64,000 nucleotides of DNA, taken from assembly GCF_002155695.1 (NCBI RefSeq), contig NZ_MUYJ01000004.1, positions 124,001-188,000 on the forward strand. Direction: 5' to 3'. Position numbers and translations under genes: made by a program. This DNA is from Erythrobacter tepidarius. GTDB lineage: Bacteria > Pseudomonadota > Alphaproteobacteria > Sphingomonadales > Sphingomonadaceae. This document shows positions 17,792 through 26,548 of the stretch, piece by piece; the stretch's first letter is position 1, and each line of letters starts with the position of its first letter. The notes beneath the pieces are model-generated. The model worked only from the letters and a program-made list of their open reading frames with translations, was not told the DNA's origin and did no database searches.

Positions 17792-19695
17792 GTCCCAATC
17801 CTAACTCTAGTGTCCCCAAGTTCGTCATCTTGCGACGAACAAAACGATAAAAATGCTGCAACCGCGTACAGCCCCCATAGCTCCCATGAGCGGTCGTCGT
17901 CAACCGTATTTACAAATCCGGGCGGAATTAACCTCTCCAAACCGCTGCTTTCGCAGAAATTCTCGAGGAAGGGTCGGCCCTCTTCGCGGCAGAACCGGCC
18001 CATTTCGCTGTCGATCGCGTCCGATTCGAAGTCGGCCTTGGTGCGCCGATCAAGGATCATGTCGGGCAAGATACCGCGCAACGCAATTCGGTGAATGACC
18101 TTGGTTAAGCCGGCCCGGTTGCGGATGTGCTCCGGCGTGGCAAGGCTGAAGCGGATGAATTGCCGAGAGAACATCGGATGGCGTGGTTCGATCCCGTTGA
18201 GGCCGCGCTGGCGCTGCATCCGCGCTCTGGCATAGGCACCAAAGGGCGAGGAGAACATGTTCTGCTTCGTCCATTGGTGCGGATCGGCCGGAAGCGAAAG
18301 ATCATAGGCCGCCTCTTGTTGCTCGAGCAGCGCGCGCGCCTCGGGCTTGAGCCAATAATAGGACTGAGGATCGCGATAGACCCGTCGCCGCCGCAGCGCG
18401 CGGACCAGAGTCCGAACGCGATCCGGCGCGAAGGCCGACAGACCGATCCGCAGCGCCTTCGGCAGGATGTTGCCCCAGCCCAGACGCGCGGCATCGGCCC
18501 GAAGGGCACGCAGAAAAGCAGTCCAATCGGCATCCCGCACGAATTCACGGTAATAGACCCGGCTGCCCTGCAGCCATTCGTCACCGCCATCGCCATTGAT
18601 ATAGACCCTGGCTCCGTCGGCATGGACCCTTTGCTCGATCCGCATGGTCATCGCGCCATTGGTGGGGATCGGCAGATCCCGCTCGCCGCGCGCCTGCTGG
18701 ATGTACCAATCAAGCGATGGGCGGAACAGCGGCACCTCGGTCAAGGTCCGCCCGATCTTGTCCGCTGCCGCCCGCGCATAGGGCAATTCGAATGCACGGC
18801 TTCCGGGCTCGGCTGCCAGCGTATATCCCTGAAATCCGGGGGCGAGCAGCCGGCCCTCGCGTTCAAGCTGGTCGGCAAGGCAGTAGAGCGATGACGAATC
18901 CAGCCCCCCGCTGACCGCAATGCCCAGCGGCGCATGACTGCGGGTCGTGCGGCGGAGTGCGTCAGCCAGCATCGCGCGGTAGTGCTCGGCATATTCGGCA
19001 TCGCTGCGGTATCGCAGCCTTTCGCCGAAAGGCAGCGTGTAATAGCGCCGCGTGACGAGGCCATTGCCGTCGCAAGTGAGCCAATGGGCCTGCTCGAGCC
19101 GCTTGATTTCCCGCCACACCGTGTCCTGCGGCAGGAACAGCTGCACCGCCGCCACGCCGACGAGATAATCGTGGTTCGGCTCGGGCGGCGGATCGAGTGC
19201 AGCAAACACCGCCGGGATGTCCGAGGCGATGAAAAGGGTTTCACCTCGCTGGCAATAGAACAGCGGCCGCAGGCCCTGATGGTCGCGCGCGGCGTAAAGA
19301 CGCCCGGCACGCCTGTCAGCGATCACGAACGCGAATTCGCCCTCGATGCGGTCCGCGCAATCCTCGCCCCACTGCTCGTAGGCACGCAGCACCAGCTCAG
19401 CGTCCGAACGGTTGCGCAACACCGCGCCGCGCGCCAGCAGGTCGCTGCGCAGCTCCTCCCAATTGGTGAGATAACCATCAAGCACCAGCGCGAGGGCTTC
19501 ATCCTCGTTGGTATGCGGCTGGCCGGCTTCCATCGCTTCGGCGGTGGTGTGAAGAATGCTTGCGCCCAAGGCGAAGCAACCGTGCACCCAGCGCCCCTCG
19601 CCGTCATAGGCGCGCCCGGCCATGGCCGCCATCATAGCGTCAAGCTGGCGCGCACGCGCCGGGCCGGCCGAAAAGATTGCGGCAATTCCCGTCAT
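17788..19695 (-). CDS. Asparagine synthase-like lasso cyclase (C protein)
   Basis: A 635-residue asparagine-synthetase-B homologue that would adenylate the Asp8 side chain and join it to Gly1. The C-terminal domain has the ATP PP-loop VSGGLDSSS at about 261-269 and NGDGGDEW at about 367-374. The N-terminal glutaminase-like domain is present in outline, but residue 2 is Thr, so the catalytic Cys of true asparagine synthetase is missing; ammonia release from glutamine is therefore not expected. It follows the oxygenase gene by 7 nt, and its stop overlaps the precursor start. The nearest alternative, an amidotransferase of exosortase-type polysaccharide loci, is disfavoured by the precursor and B1/B2 neighbours. 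Confidence 0.85.
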   Translation of the reverse strand: MTGIAAIFSAGPARARQLDAMMAAMAGRAYDGEGRWVHGCFALGASILHTTAEAMEAGQPHTNEDEALALVLDGYLTNWEELRSDLLARGAVLRNRSDAELVLRAYEQWGEDCADRIEGEFAFVIADRRAGRLYAARDHQGLRPLFYCQRGETLFIASDIPAVFAALDPPPEPNHDYLVGVAAVQLFLPQDTVWREIKRLEQAHWLTCDGNGLVTRRYYTLPFGERLRYRSDAEYAEHYRAMLADALRRTTRSHAPLGIAVSGGLDSSSLYCLADQLEREGRLLAPGFQGYTLAAEPGSRAFELPYARAAADKIGRTLTEVPLFRPSLDWYIQQARGERDLPIPTNGAMTMRIEQRVHADGARVYINGDGGDEWLQGSRVYYREFVRDADWTAFLRALRADAARLGWGNILPKALRIGLSAFAPDRVRTLVRALRRRRVYRDPQSYYWLKPEARALLEQQEAAYDLSLPADPHQWTKQNMFSSPFGAYARARMQRQRGLNGIEPRHPMFSRQFIRFSLATPEHIRNRAGLTKVIHRIALRGILPDMILDRRTKADFESDAIDSEMGRFCREEGRPFLENFCESSGLERLIPPGFVNTVDDDRSWELWGLYAVAAFLSFCSSQDDELGDTRVRIGT

Positions 19696-19702
19696 CGCCG
19701 CT

Positions 19703-20572
19703 CTAGATCAAACCGTCTCCGCCGCATTCTTTGAACAACTCGCACAAAGGTCCGAGTTCGGGGATGTCAAACCGATGCGGCCACAGGTGCGGCCACACCA
19801 GATCCTTGCAGCCCGCCGGATAATAATGGAAAAACAGCAGGCTGCAAAAACCGCCAGGGGCGATGGCGTCGCGGTAGTGCCATTGCGAGGAACCGTTGAA
19901 CAGCAAGGCTTCGCCGGGCCGCAGCACGTGGGGGCGAAAACCAAGTGCCGGATCGGACTTGATCGCTTGGGGGTCCCAGTTGCGCATGGTTTCCACGGTC
20001 GGCCAGTCGACCACCTTGCTGAACCAGATCGGCCAGTCTTCGCTCTGTTCGATACAGTAATCGAGCGTGAACATCGACTCCGGCTCGTCCATGTGCGGAT
20101 CGCAGCGCCCCGCTCCGCCGTAGAGGCTCAGGAAATTGTAGCCTAACTCCAAATCAAGTCCCACCAGCGCACTCATGCGCGGCAGCAATTGCTGCTGGAG
20201 TTCGACGAACAGCGGATAGTCGTGAACGATATGGCGACCGAAATCGCGCAGCTCATAGTCCTTGATGCATTCCGCCGGGATCGATCGGGCCGCCTCGCGG
20301 ATCTGCGCACGCGTCGGCGCATCGAACAGGTCATCGATCACGATGTTGCGGAAATTGGCGGGCGGCAGCAAAACGTCGAAGCCGCGCACGAAGTCTTCGA
20401 GCGCATCGGGCCGGACCTGCGCAAGGTAGAGCTTGGCGACTTCAAACCGGCGGTGAAAATGCGAATCGTACCAGGCGACTTTGCCGATCCGCCGGATGGC
20501 CGCCACAGCCATCATGTGCAGATCAAGGTAGGCCGGATCGCGCAGCTTTTCCCTGATCGCCTCGTCGAGCAT
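19703..20572 (-). CDS. Putative 2OG-Fe(II) oxygenase in the lasso cluster
   Basis: A 289-residue protein with a plausible iron facial triad: H160-x-D162 in GRCDPHMDEP and H232 in SSQWHYRDA, preceded by GEALLFNG, which is the usual setting of the distal histidine in 2OG-dependent oxygenases. The N-terminal ~130 residues match nothing I recognise. ATG at 20572 is preferred; an upstream in-frame codon at 20623 would run into the divergent B2 gene. It heads the operon oxygenase-cyclase-precursor, so hydroxylation of the peptide (as CanE does to the lasso peptide canucin) is the natural hypothesis. Function on this peptide is inferred. Confidence 0.6.
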   Translation of the reverse strand: MLDEAIREKLRDPAYLDLHMMAVAAIRRIGKVAWYDSHFHRRFEVAKLYLAQVRPDALEDFVRGFDVLLPPANFRNIVIDDLFDAPTRAQIREAARSIPAECIKDYELRDFGRHIVHDYPLFVELQQQLLPRMSALVGLDLELGYNFLSLYGGAGRCDPHMDEPESMFTLDYCIEQSEDWPIWFSKVVDWPTVETMRNWDPQAIKSDPALGFRPHVLRPGEALLFNGSSQWHYRDAIAPGGFCSLLFFHYYPAGCKDLVWPHLWPHRFDIPELGPLCELFKECGGDGLI

Positions 20573-20633
20573 CGGTTCATCCCGTATCGCGCAGCACCTT
20601 GAAACGGCTGCCTCGCGCGGCAATAAGCAAGCG

Positions 20634-21182
20634 GTGCCGAAACCGCAAGAAACACCTGCCCCTCCTGTCGTTTCCAGGCTGCGGCTGCGGGATGGCGGCT
20701 GGCTGATGGCCTATGCCCTGCGCGGGCTTCTCGAGCTGGTGCGGGCGCGGCTCGTCTTCGCGCGGCTCGCGGCGAGCGAGATTCCCGCGCGCAACCGCGC
20801 CGTGAGCAAGCTGGCCGGCCAAGGCGGGGGCACCGCCGATCCGGCCCACTTGGCGCGGATCGCCTATGTTCTTCCGCGCCTGTCCGCACGCCTGCCGTGG
20901 CGCAGCGATTGTTTGGTGCAGGCCATCGCCGCACAGAACTGGCTCGCAGCCGGGGGCCTCGCCGGCGAAATCCAGATCGGCGTGGAACGACCGGCCGATC
21001 GCCCCTTCGGCGCGCATGCCTGGCTGGTCCACCAAGGCATGGTGATCACCGGTGGCGAGATAGGTCGCTACGAGCGCTTGCTGGGCGAATCGGTGCTGTC
21101 ACCCCAGCCGGACGAGCCCAATTCATCCCCGGCGACGGATTGCGATGAGTCGGCGAAAGGGGGGAAATCCGCGCTGGGCTAG
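20634..21182 (+). CDS. Lasso peptide leader protease, B2 (transglutaminase-like)
   Basis: A 182-residue protein of the lasso B2 family (transglutaminase-like fold, PF13471 type), which cuts the leader after the residue following the conserved Thr. The catalytic Cys is C93 in WRSDCLVQA and the His is H128 in FGAHAWLV; the IQIGVERP strand between them is typical. The last 30 residues (SPQPDEPNSSPATD...) look disordered and exceed the family core. The start is a GTG at 20634, divergent from the oxygenase with 61 bp between them, which must hold at least one promoter. Confidence 0.85.
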   Translation: MPKPQETPAPPVVSRLRLRDGGWLMAYALRGLLELVRARLVFARLAASEIPARNRAVSKLAGQGGGTADPAHLARIAYVLPRLSARLPWRSDCLVQAIAAQNWLAAGGLAGEIQIGVERPADRPFGAHAWLVHQGMVITGGEIGRYERLLGESVLSPQPDEPNSSPATDCDESAKGGKSALG

Positions 21183-21284
21183 GCTTGTGCTGATGATCTG
21201 TTTACCAAATTTGCTTATCGGGGTGTTGCCAAACTTGCTGCATTGCACTAGGTAATCGTACGAAGAGGCTTTAAGAGGGCTAAG

Positions 21285-21557
21285 ATGATGATGAAAAACG
21301 TTACCCGCCTTGCAATGGCTGCGGCCGCCGCGTCAATGGCTGTGATGCCTATTGCCGCGCAGGCCAACACCCGCGCTGGCGACAGCGGCGCGGTCTACAG
21401 CGTTTCGGCTGCGCCGGGCTTGGGTCGCGCTGTGGAAGGCGAATCTGCCAAGAGCGGCTTCAGCATCATTCTCGGTCTTCTCGCCACCGCGGCGATCATC
21501 GGCGGCATCATCCTCGCCAGTTCGTCGGACGACAACGGCCAGTCGCCGGGCACCTGA
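21285..21557 (+). CDS. Small exported or membrane-anchored protein
   Basis: A 90-residue protein with an N-terminal signal-like segment (RLAMAAAAASMAVMPIAAQA, likely cut after AQA) and a second hydrophobic stretch near the C-terminus (IILGLLATAAIIGGIILAS) followed by SSDDNGQSPGT. It would be an exported single-span protein. I recognise similar small proteins only as conserved hypotheticals in sphingomonad polysaccharide regions. It is followed by a strong terminator, so it may form a single-gene transcript or end the B2 transcript. It lacks a lasso leader motif. Confidence 0.65.
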   Translation: MMMKNVTRLAMAAAAASMAVMPIAAQANTRAGDSGAVYSVSAAPGLGRAVEGESAKSGFSIILGLLATAAIIGGIILASSSDDNGQSPGT

Positions 21558-21597
21558 TCGGCCTGAGCCGCCCGACGCCTGCGGGCTTGTCCACAAG

Positions 21598-21627
21598 AAG
21601 CCCGGTACGCAGTGCCGGGCTTTTTTT
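21598..21627 (+). terminator. Rho-independent terminator
   Basis: AAGCCCGG and CCGGGCTT form an 8-bp stem around the loop TACGCAGTG, followed by seven T in a row. It ends transcription of the small exported protein gene and separates the lasso cluster from the ligase/polymerase gene. Confidence 0.9.
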
Positions 21628-21686
21628 CTGTTCTTCCCGCGCCGCTGCGGCACCTGTTCCGCCCAAGCATGATTTGAGGTTTGCCG

Positions 21687-23042
21687 TTGAACCATAACTT
21701 CACGCAACGGCTTTCCTTTCTAGCCCTTGTCGCCGTGCTGCTGATCGCCTTCGCCTTCGGCGGTGGCGGCAGCCGGTACGGGCTGGCCAACCTCACCGTG
21801 CAGCTCGCCGCAATCGCGGCGCTGGTTCCTCACCGTGTCGCACTGGCTCAGTTCTGGCGCACCGCAGGCACGCCGCTGCGCCTGCTGATCCTGCTCTCGC
21901 TGCTGCTGCCGCTGTTGCAGATCGTTCCGCTTCCACCAGCGATCTGGACCGCGTTGCCGGGACGCGATCTGGTGGCGCGCTCACTCGAGATGGTCGGCGA
22001 TCAGACGGTCTGGATGCCGTTCAGCACCAACCCGCAGCGCACCATTCTTGCCCTGTCCGCGCTGATCACCCCGCTGGCGGTGCTGATCATCGGCTGGTCT
22101 TTGCCGCGGCCCCAGCTCCTCACCATTGGCTGGCTCGTCGCCGCCCTTGGACTGGTCACCATGCTGTTGGGTCTGCTCCAGCTCGGAGCGACCGATGACA
22201 GCGGCACTCTGTTCGGCTCGCGCAATCCGGGCAGCGTGCTGCTTGGAACTTTCGCCAATCGCAACTCCACCGGATTGCTGCTCGGGTTCTCGCTGGGCCT
22301 TGCCGCGCTCCTGCCGGTGCCCCGGTCTCACCCGGTGATACCGTTCGCGCGGGTCGCAATCTGCGGCCTGCTGGTGCTGACGATCTTCCTGACCAAGTCG
22401 CGCACCGCCATTTTACTGGCAGCGCTGCCGCTCGGCCTGGCCGGATTGAAGGCGCTGTGGTGGGCGCTGGGTGAACGCCGCGCGCTCGCCGGGACGCCGA
22501 ACGCCGGCAGAGCCGGGGCAATCGTGCTGGGTGCCATCGCCCTGCTGGCCGTAAGCGGCACGGCACTGATCCTGGCCGCGCCCGGCCGGATCGGCGAGGC
22601 GCTGGAACGGTTCGAGGCCAAGGACGATCCGCGCCGCTTCATCTGGGAAGATGCCGCCTACAGCGCCGCGCGCTACTGGCCGGCGGGCGCGGGTATCGGG
22701 ACGTTCGACGAAGTGTTTCAGGTGGACGAATCGCTCGAAAACCTGACCGTGCGCACGGCCGGGCGGGCGCATAACGACTATCTCGAACTGACGATCGAGG
22801 CGGGGTTGCCCGGACTGGCCCTGGCCGGCCTGTGGATGTTGCTTATCGCCTGGATGAGCTGGCGGGCGCGCCATTCCTCGCAGGCCTGGGCAGCCTGGGC
22901 TGGCAGCTGCTTTCTGCTCGCCATCGCGCTGCAATCGATCACCGACTATCCGCTGCGCAACCAGACGATTCTCGCCTTCGCGGCCTTTGCGCTGGTGCTG
23001 CTGGGCCGGATCGCGGCCGACCAGCAGAAGGAACGGCCATGA
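21687..23042 (+). CDS. O-antigen ligase/polymerase (Wzy/WaaL family)
   Basis: A roughly 450-residue membrane protein of about a dozen helices with the O-antigen ligase domain (PF04932 type). The region from RNPGSVLLGTFANRNSTGLLLG to the periplasmic GRAHNDYLELTIEAGLPGLAL loop, with the conserved H in HNDYLE, is characteristic. There is no ATG near the N-terminus. TTG at 21687 has GAGG 7 nt upstream and is preferred over TTG at 21681. It would polymerise or ligate the polysaccharide whose flippase and sugar genes lie 9-18 kb to the left. Confidence 0.85.
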   Translation: MNHNFTQRLSFLALVAVLLIAFAFGGGGSRYGLANLTVQLAAIAALVPHRVALAQFWRTAGTPLRLLILLSLLLPLLQIVPLPPAIWTALPGRDLVARSLEMVGDQTVWMPFSTNPQRTILALSALITPLAVLIIGWSLPRPQLLTIGWLVAALGLVTMLLGLLQLGATDDSGTLFGSRNPGSVLLGTFANRNSTGLLLGFSLGLAALLPVPRSHPVIPFARVAICGLLVLTIFLTKSRTAILLAALPLGLAGLKALWWALGERRALAGTPNAGRAGAIVLGAIALLAVSGTALILAAPGRIGEALERFEAKDDPRRFIWEDAAYSAARYWPAGAGIGTFDEVFQVDESLENLTVRTAGRAHNDYLELTIEAGLPGLALAGLWMLLIAWMSWRARHSSQAWAAWAGSCFLLAIALQSITDYPLRNQTILAFAAFALVLLGRIAADQQKERP

Positions 23043-23773
23043 TCGCCAAGATATTGTGGCCAACGATGCTGATCGCGCTCGCGCTGGTGACCGGCTTGCT
23101 CCAGCTTGACCGCCAGGCCGATCTTTCCCCCGCGCTCGCCCCGCTCGTGCCGCAGCCGCTGCGCAATTACGCCCAGCCACGGATTGCCGCCCTCGCGGCC
23201 GAAGGCGGGGATGGTGCCCTCGCTCTGACCGAGGCCAAGCGTCTGGTGCTGCGCCGCCCCGTCCCGGCCGAACACCTCACCCTGCTGGCGATCGCCCAGA
23301 CCAAGGCCGGAGAGCGCGAGCGGGCGGGACTGACGATCCAGATCGCCGGGCAACGCGGATGGCGCGATCCGGTTGCGCAAGAGGCGGTTTTGCGCCTCGC
23401 GCTTGCCGCCAACGACCTGCCCGAGGCGGCACGCCGCTATGGCGCGCTGTTCCTGCGCCGCGCCACGCCCGACACCTTGCTCAGCGACCTTGCGCCTGCC
23501 GTGCTCGCCGAAACCGACGGCCCGGGCCAGCGCGCGCTGGTTGACATCATCAGCGGAACCGACCGCTGGAACAGCATTTTCCTGCGGCGCGGCGTGAAGG
23601 TGATGCCGCCAGCGACCTTTGCCGACATCGCCGTGGCCAGCATCAAACGGGGCACGCGCTTCGATTGCGCGCTCCTGTTGCAGACGATCAGGGGCATGGG
23701 GCAGAAGGATCCCGCCGCCGCTGCGCGGGTGGCCGCCGCCGCGCGCCGCGACTGCCCTGAAATCGGCCCCTGA
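23039..23773 (+). CDS. TPR-like protein of the polysaccharide locus
   Basis: A 244-residue protein with one N-terminal membrane anchor (ILWPTMLIALALVTGLL) and an alanine-rich helical body that reads like degenerate TPR repeats (for example AEHLTLLAIAQTKAGERERAG). It is joined to the ligase/polymerase gene by ATGA, so it is probably an accessory of polysaccharide assembly. No catalytic motif is visible and the specific role is unknown. Confidence 0.6.
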   Translation: MIAKILWPTMLIALALVTGLLQLDRQADLSPALAPLVPQPLRNYAQPRIAALAAEGGDGALALTEAKRLVLRRPVPAEHLTLLAIAQTKAGERERAGLTIQIAGQRGWRDPVAQEAVLRLALAANDLPEAARRYGALFLRRATPDTLLSDLAPAVLAETDGPGQRALVDIISGTDRWNSIFLRRGVKVMPPATFADIAVASIKRGTRFDCALLLQTIRGMGQKDPAAAARVAAAARRDCPEIGP

Positions 23774-23788
23774 GCGCCGCCGGACAGA

Positions 23789-24655
23789 TCACAGTGTGCG
23801 GATAATGCCTGAAAAATCGGTCGCTGCATTATCCTTGGCAAAGGCCTCGTAGATCGCGCGGGCGTGTTCGCCCAAGGCAACCTTTGCGCCCACGGCGTGC
23901 GCCGCGTCGATCGCCAGATTGAGATCCTTGAGCATCAGGCCCGCGGCAAACCCGCCCTGATAGTCGTTATCCGCCGGGGATTTCGGCCCGACACCGGGGA
24001 CCGGACAATAGGATGTCATCGACCAGTTCTGGCCCGAGGAGACGCTCGCAATATCGTAGAAGACCTGCGGATCGAGCCCGAGCTTGTGCGCCATGGCAAA
24101 GGCCTCGCAGGTGCCGATCATGTGGATCGCCAGCAGCATGTTGTTGCAGATCTTGGCCGCCTGCCCGTTGCCGGCTTGCCCTGCATGGATCACCGCCTTG
24201 CCCATCGCGGCAAGGATCGGTTCGGCGCGGGCGAAGGCTTCGTCCGAGCCGCCGACCATGAAGGTGAGCGTGCCGCCTGCCGCCGCTGCAATCCCGCCGC
24301 TGACGGGCGCATCGACCATCTGATAGCCATGCACCTCGCTCACCGCGATCACTTCACGCGCGGTGGCGACGTCGATGGTGGAGCAATCGAGCAGGATCGC
24401 ACCCTCGGGCGCGTGGCCGATCACCTCGTCCCAATAGACCTGTTTGACGATCGCGCCGTTGGGCAGCATCGAGACGACGGCTTGTGCCTCGGCGCAGGCG
24501 TCCTTCGCCGAGGCGAAGGTCTGGCAACCAGCCTCGCGGGCATGCGCGAGCGCGGCTTGGGAAAGGTCGAACGCGCGAACCTGATGGCCTGCCTTGACAA
24601 GGTTTGCGGCCATTCCGCCGCCCATGTTGCCAAGGCCGATGAAGGCGATTTTCAT
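23789..24655 (-). CDS. mmsB: 3-hydroxyisobutyrate dehydrogenase
   Basis: A 288-residue beta-hydroxyacid dehydrogenase oxidising 3-hydroxyisobutyrate to methylmalonate semialdehyde in valine breakdown. It has FIGLGNMGGGMAANL at the N-terminus, the substrate-binding DAPVSGGIAAAAGGTL, and the catalytic Lys in AAKICNNMLL. It is the last gene of an operon whose other products perform the preceding three steps. The next enzyme, MmsA, is not in the window. Confidence 0.93.
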   Translation of the reverse strand: MKIAFIGLGNMGGGMAANLVKAGHQVRAFDLSQAALAHAREAGCQTFASAKDACAEAQAVVSMLPNGAIVKQVYWDEVIGHAPEGAILLDCSTIDVATAREVIAVSEVHGYQMVDAPVSGGIAAAAGGTLTFMVGGSDEAFARAEPILAAMGKAVIHAGQAGNGQAAKICNNMLLAIHMIGTCEAFAMAHKLGLDPQVFYDIASVSSGQNWSMTSYCPVPGVGPKSPADNDYQGGFAAGLMLKDLNLAIDAAHAVGAKVALGEHARAIYEAFAKDNAATDFSGIIRTL

Positions 24656-24681
24656 GGCTTACTGCTCCCTTCGCGGCGAGA

Positions 24682-25476
24682 TCAACGCCCCTTCCACTGC
24701 CCTTCGCGCTTCTCGATGAAGGCGGCCATGCCTTCGGCCTTGTCTTCGCTCGCGGTAAGGATCTGGAAGATCCGGCGTTCGACGATCAAGCCCTGATCGA
24801 GGGTCATCTCGAAGGCCGAATTGACCATTTCCTTGTTGGCAATCGCTGCCATCGGCGGCATGGCGGCGATGGTCGCGGCGGTCTTGAGGCACTCGGCAAT
24901 CAGCTCCTCATGCGGCACCACACGGGCGACGAGGTTGCTGCGCTCGGCTTCTTGCGCATCCATCATCCGCCCGGTGAGGCACATTTCCATCGCCTTCGAC
25001 TTGCCGATCGCACGGGTCAGCCGCTGCGAACCGCCCATGCCGGGGGCAACCCCCAACTTGATTTCGGGCTGGCCGAACTTGGCCTTGTCCGAGGCGATGA
25101 TGAAATCCGCCATCATCGCCAGCTCGCACCCGCCGCCCAGCGCAAAGCCGTTGACCGCGGCGATCCACGGCTTGCGGGTCTTCTTGACGATCTCGCTGGT
25201 CCAGGGGCTGAAAAAATCGTCGAGATAGAAATCGGCCGCCGGCTTTTCGGCCATCTCCTTGATGTCGGCGCCTGCGGCAAAGGCCTTGTCGCCGCTGCCG
25301 GTGAGGATCGCGCACAGCTGGGTGCTGTCGGCCTGAAAGGCGGCGAAGGCCTCGATCAGCTCGGTGAGCACCTGCGAATTGAGCGCGTTGAGCGCCTGCG
25401 GGCGATTGATCGTCAGCAGCGTGACGCCCTTGGTGCCGCGGGCATCGGGTTCGGCGATGATGGTTTCGTAGGTCAT
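24682..25476 (-). CDS. Enoyl-CoA hydratase
   Basis: A crotonase-fold hydratase of 264 residues, with [18 protein letters not shown] (oxyanion hole) and [21 protein letters not shown] carrying the family's catalytic region. ATG at 25476 overlaps the upstream hydrolase stop by 4 nt; the frame extends further upstream but without family sequence. In this operon it would hydrate methacrylyl-CoA, although short-chain hydratases are broad. Confidence 0.9.
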   Translation of the reverse strand: MTYETIIAEPDARGTKGVTLLTINRPQALNALNSQVLTELIEAFAAFQADSTQLCAILTGSGDKAFAAGADIKEMAEKPAADFYLDDFFSPWTSEIVKKTRKPWIAAVNGFALGGGCELAMMADFIIASDKAKFGQPEIKLGVAPGMGGSQRLTRAIGKSKAMEMCLTGRMMDAQEAERSNLVARVVPHEELIAECLKTAATIAAMPPMAAIANKEMVNSAFEMTLDQGLIVERRIFQILTASEDKAEGMAAFIEKREGQWKGR

Positions 25477-26528
25477 AGGGGTTGCCATTCCTCTTCGACG
25501 GGAAGGGGCGCGAAGATGCTGTCGAGCAATTCCTCGCTCACCCCTTCCGGGGTGGCCGGATCCCACTTTGGATCATTGGTCTTGTCGATGATGACCGCGC
25601 GCACGCCTTCGGCAAAGTCGGGACGGGTCAGCACGCGGCTGGCGATGCGGTATTCCATCCGCATGTTGTCGGCAAAGTCAGTCAGGGCGGCACTTTGCGC
25701 AAGCTGGCGCAGCGCGACCTTACAGGTCTGCGGACTCTTGGTGCCGAGCGTATCGCGCTCCTTCATCGCCCAGTCGTCACCCGCCCCGGCTGCCGCTTCC
25801 AGACTGGCGAGAATGTCCTCGTAGCGATCGGAAGCAAAGTGCTTGGCGATCTTGTCGGCGTTGGCCTCGATCCGCGCCTTGGGCAGGGTGCCGACTGGTT
25901 CGCTCAGGATGCCGGCAATCCGATCGGGGTGATCGTGGATCCGGCCCTTTAGGACTCCCACCATGTCGTGCGGGACGCAATGCGTCGCCAGCCCGGCCCA
26001 CAGGCATTCCGACCCGTCGAGCCGCGCGCCGGTCAGCGCGAGGAACTGTCCGAGCCGCCCCCCGAGCCGCGAAAGATACCAGCCGCCGCCGACATCGGGG
26101 AACAGGCCGATGCCGGTTTCGGGCATGGCAAAGCGGGTGTTTTCCGTCGCCACCCGGTATCTGGCAGGCTGCGAAATGCCCACCCCGCCACCCATCGTGA
26201 TGCCGTCCATGAAGGCGACGATCGGCTTGGCATAGGTGAACATCTGGTGGTTGAGCTGGTATTCGTCGTGAAAGAACTTGCGCCCCGAAACCCCGCCATC
26301 GTTGAGCGCCGAATTGCGCAGGAAGGCGATGTCCCCGCCTGCGCAGAAGCCCCGGCCCTCGGCATGATCGAGGATCACCGCCTTGATGGTGTCATCCGCC
26401 GCCCACGCGCTCAGCGCCGCGCTCATCGCATGGCACATCTCCAGTGTCAGCGCGTGCAGCGCCTTGGGCCGGTTGAGGCTGATATGGCCGATCGGGCCAT
26501 GGGTAGCGATCAGGACGTCGTCGGTCAT
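25473..26528 (-). CDS. 3-hydroxyisobutyryl-CoA hydrolase (crotonase family)
   Basis: A 351-residue crotonase-family hydrolase that releases CoA from 3-hydroxyisobutyryl-CoA in valine degradation. The long C-terminal extension beyond a normal hydratase, [10 protein letters not shown] and [15 protein letters not shown] are typical of this subgroup. ATG 26528 has GAGGG just upstream; the GTG at 26552 lacks such a site. It is 20 nt downstream of the acyl-CoA dehydrogenase. Confidence 0.92.
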   Translation of the reverse strand: MTDDVLIATHGPIGHISLNRPKALHALTLEMCHAMSAALSAWAADDTIKAVILDHAEGRGFCAGGDIAFLRNSALNDGGVSGRKFFHDEYQLNHQMFTYAKPIVAFMDGITMGGGVGISQPARYRVATENTRFAMPETGIGLFPDVGGGWYLSRLGGRLGQFLALTGARLDGSECLWAGLATHCVPHDMVGVLKGRIHDHPDRIAGILSEPVGTLPKARIEANADKIAKHFASDRYEDILASLEAAAGAGDDWAMKERDTLGTKSPQTCKVALRQLAQSAALTDFADNMRMEYRIASRVLTRPDFAEGVRAVIIDKTNDPKWDPATPEGVSEELLDSIFAPLPVEEEWQPL

Positions 26529-26548
26529 CTTTCCCTCTTGCCCGGCAA

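Noticed and set aside
17655..17903. 82-codon minus-strand frame ending in a His-rich tail across the lasso precursor
   Set aside because: It is the same stretch read in another frame. The precursor frame has the lasso leader motif, a ribosome site and a hairpin after it.
21285..21557. Second RiPP precursor
   Set aside because: It has a signal peptide and no YxxP...G...T leader; it reads as a membrane protein.
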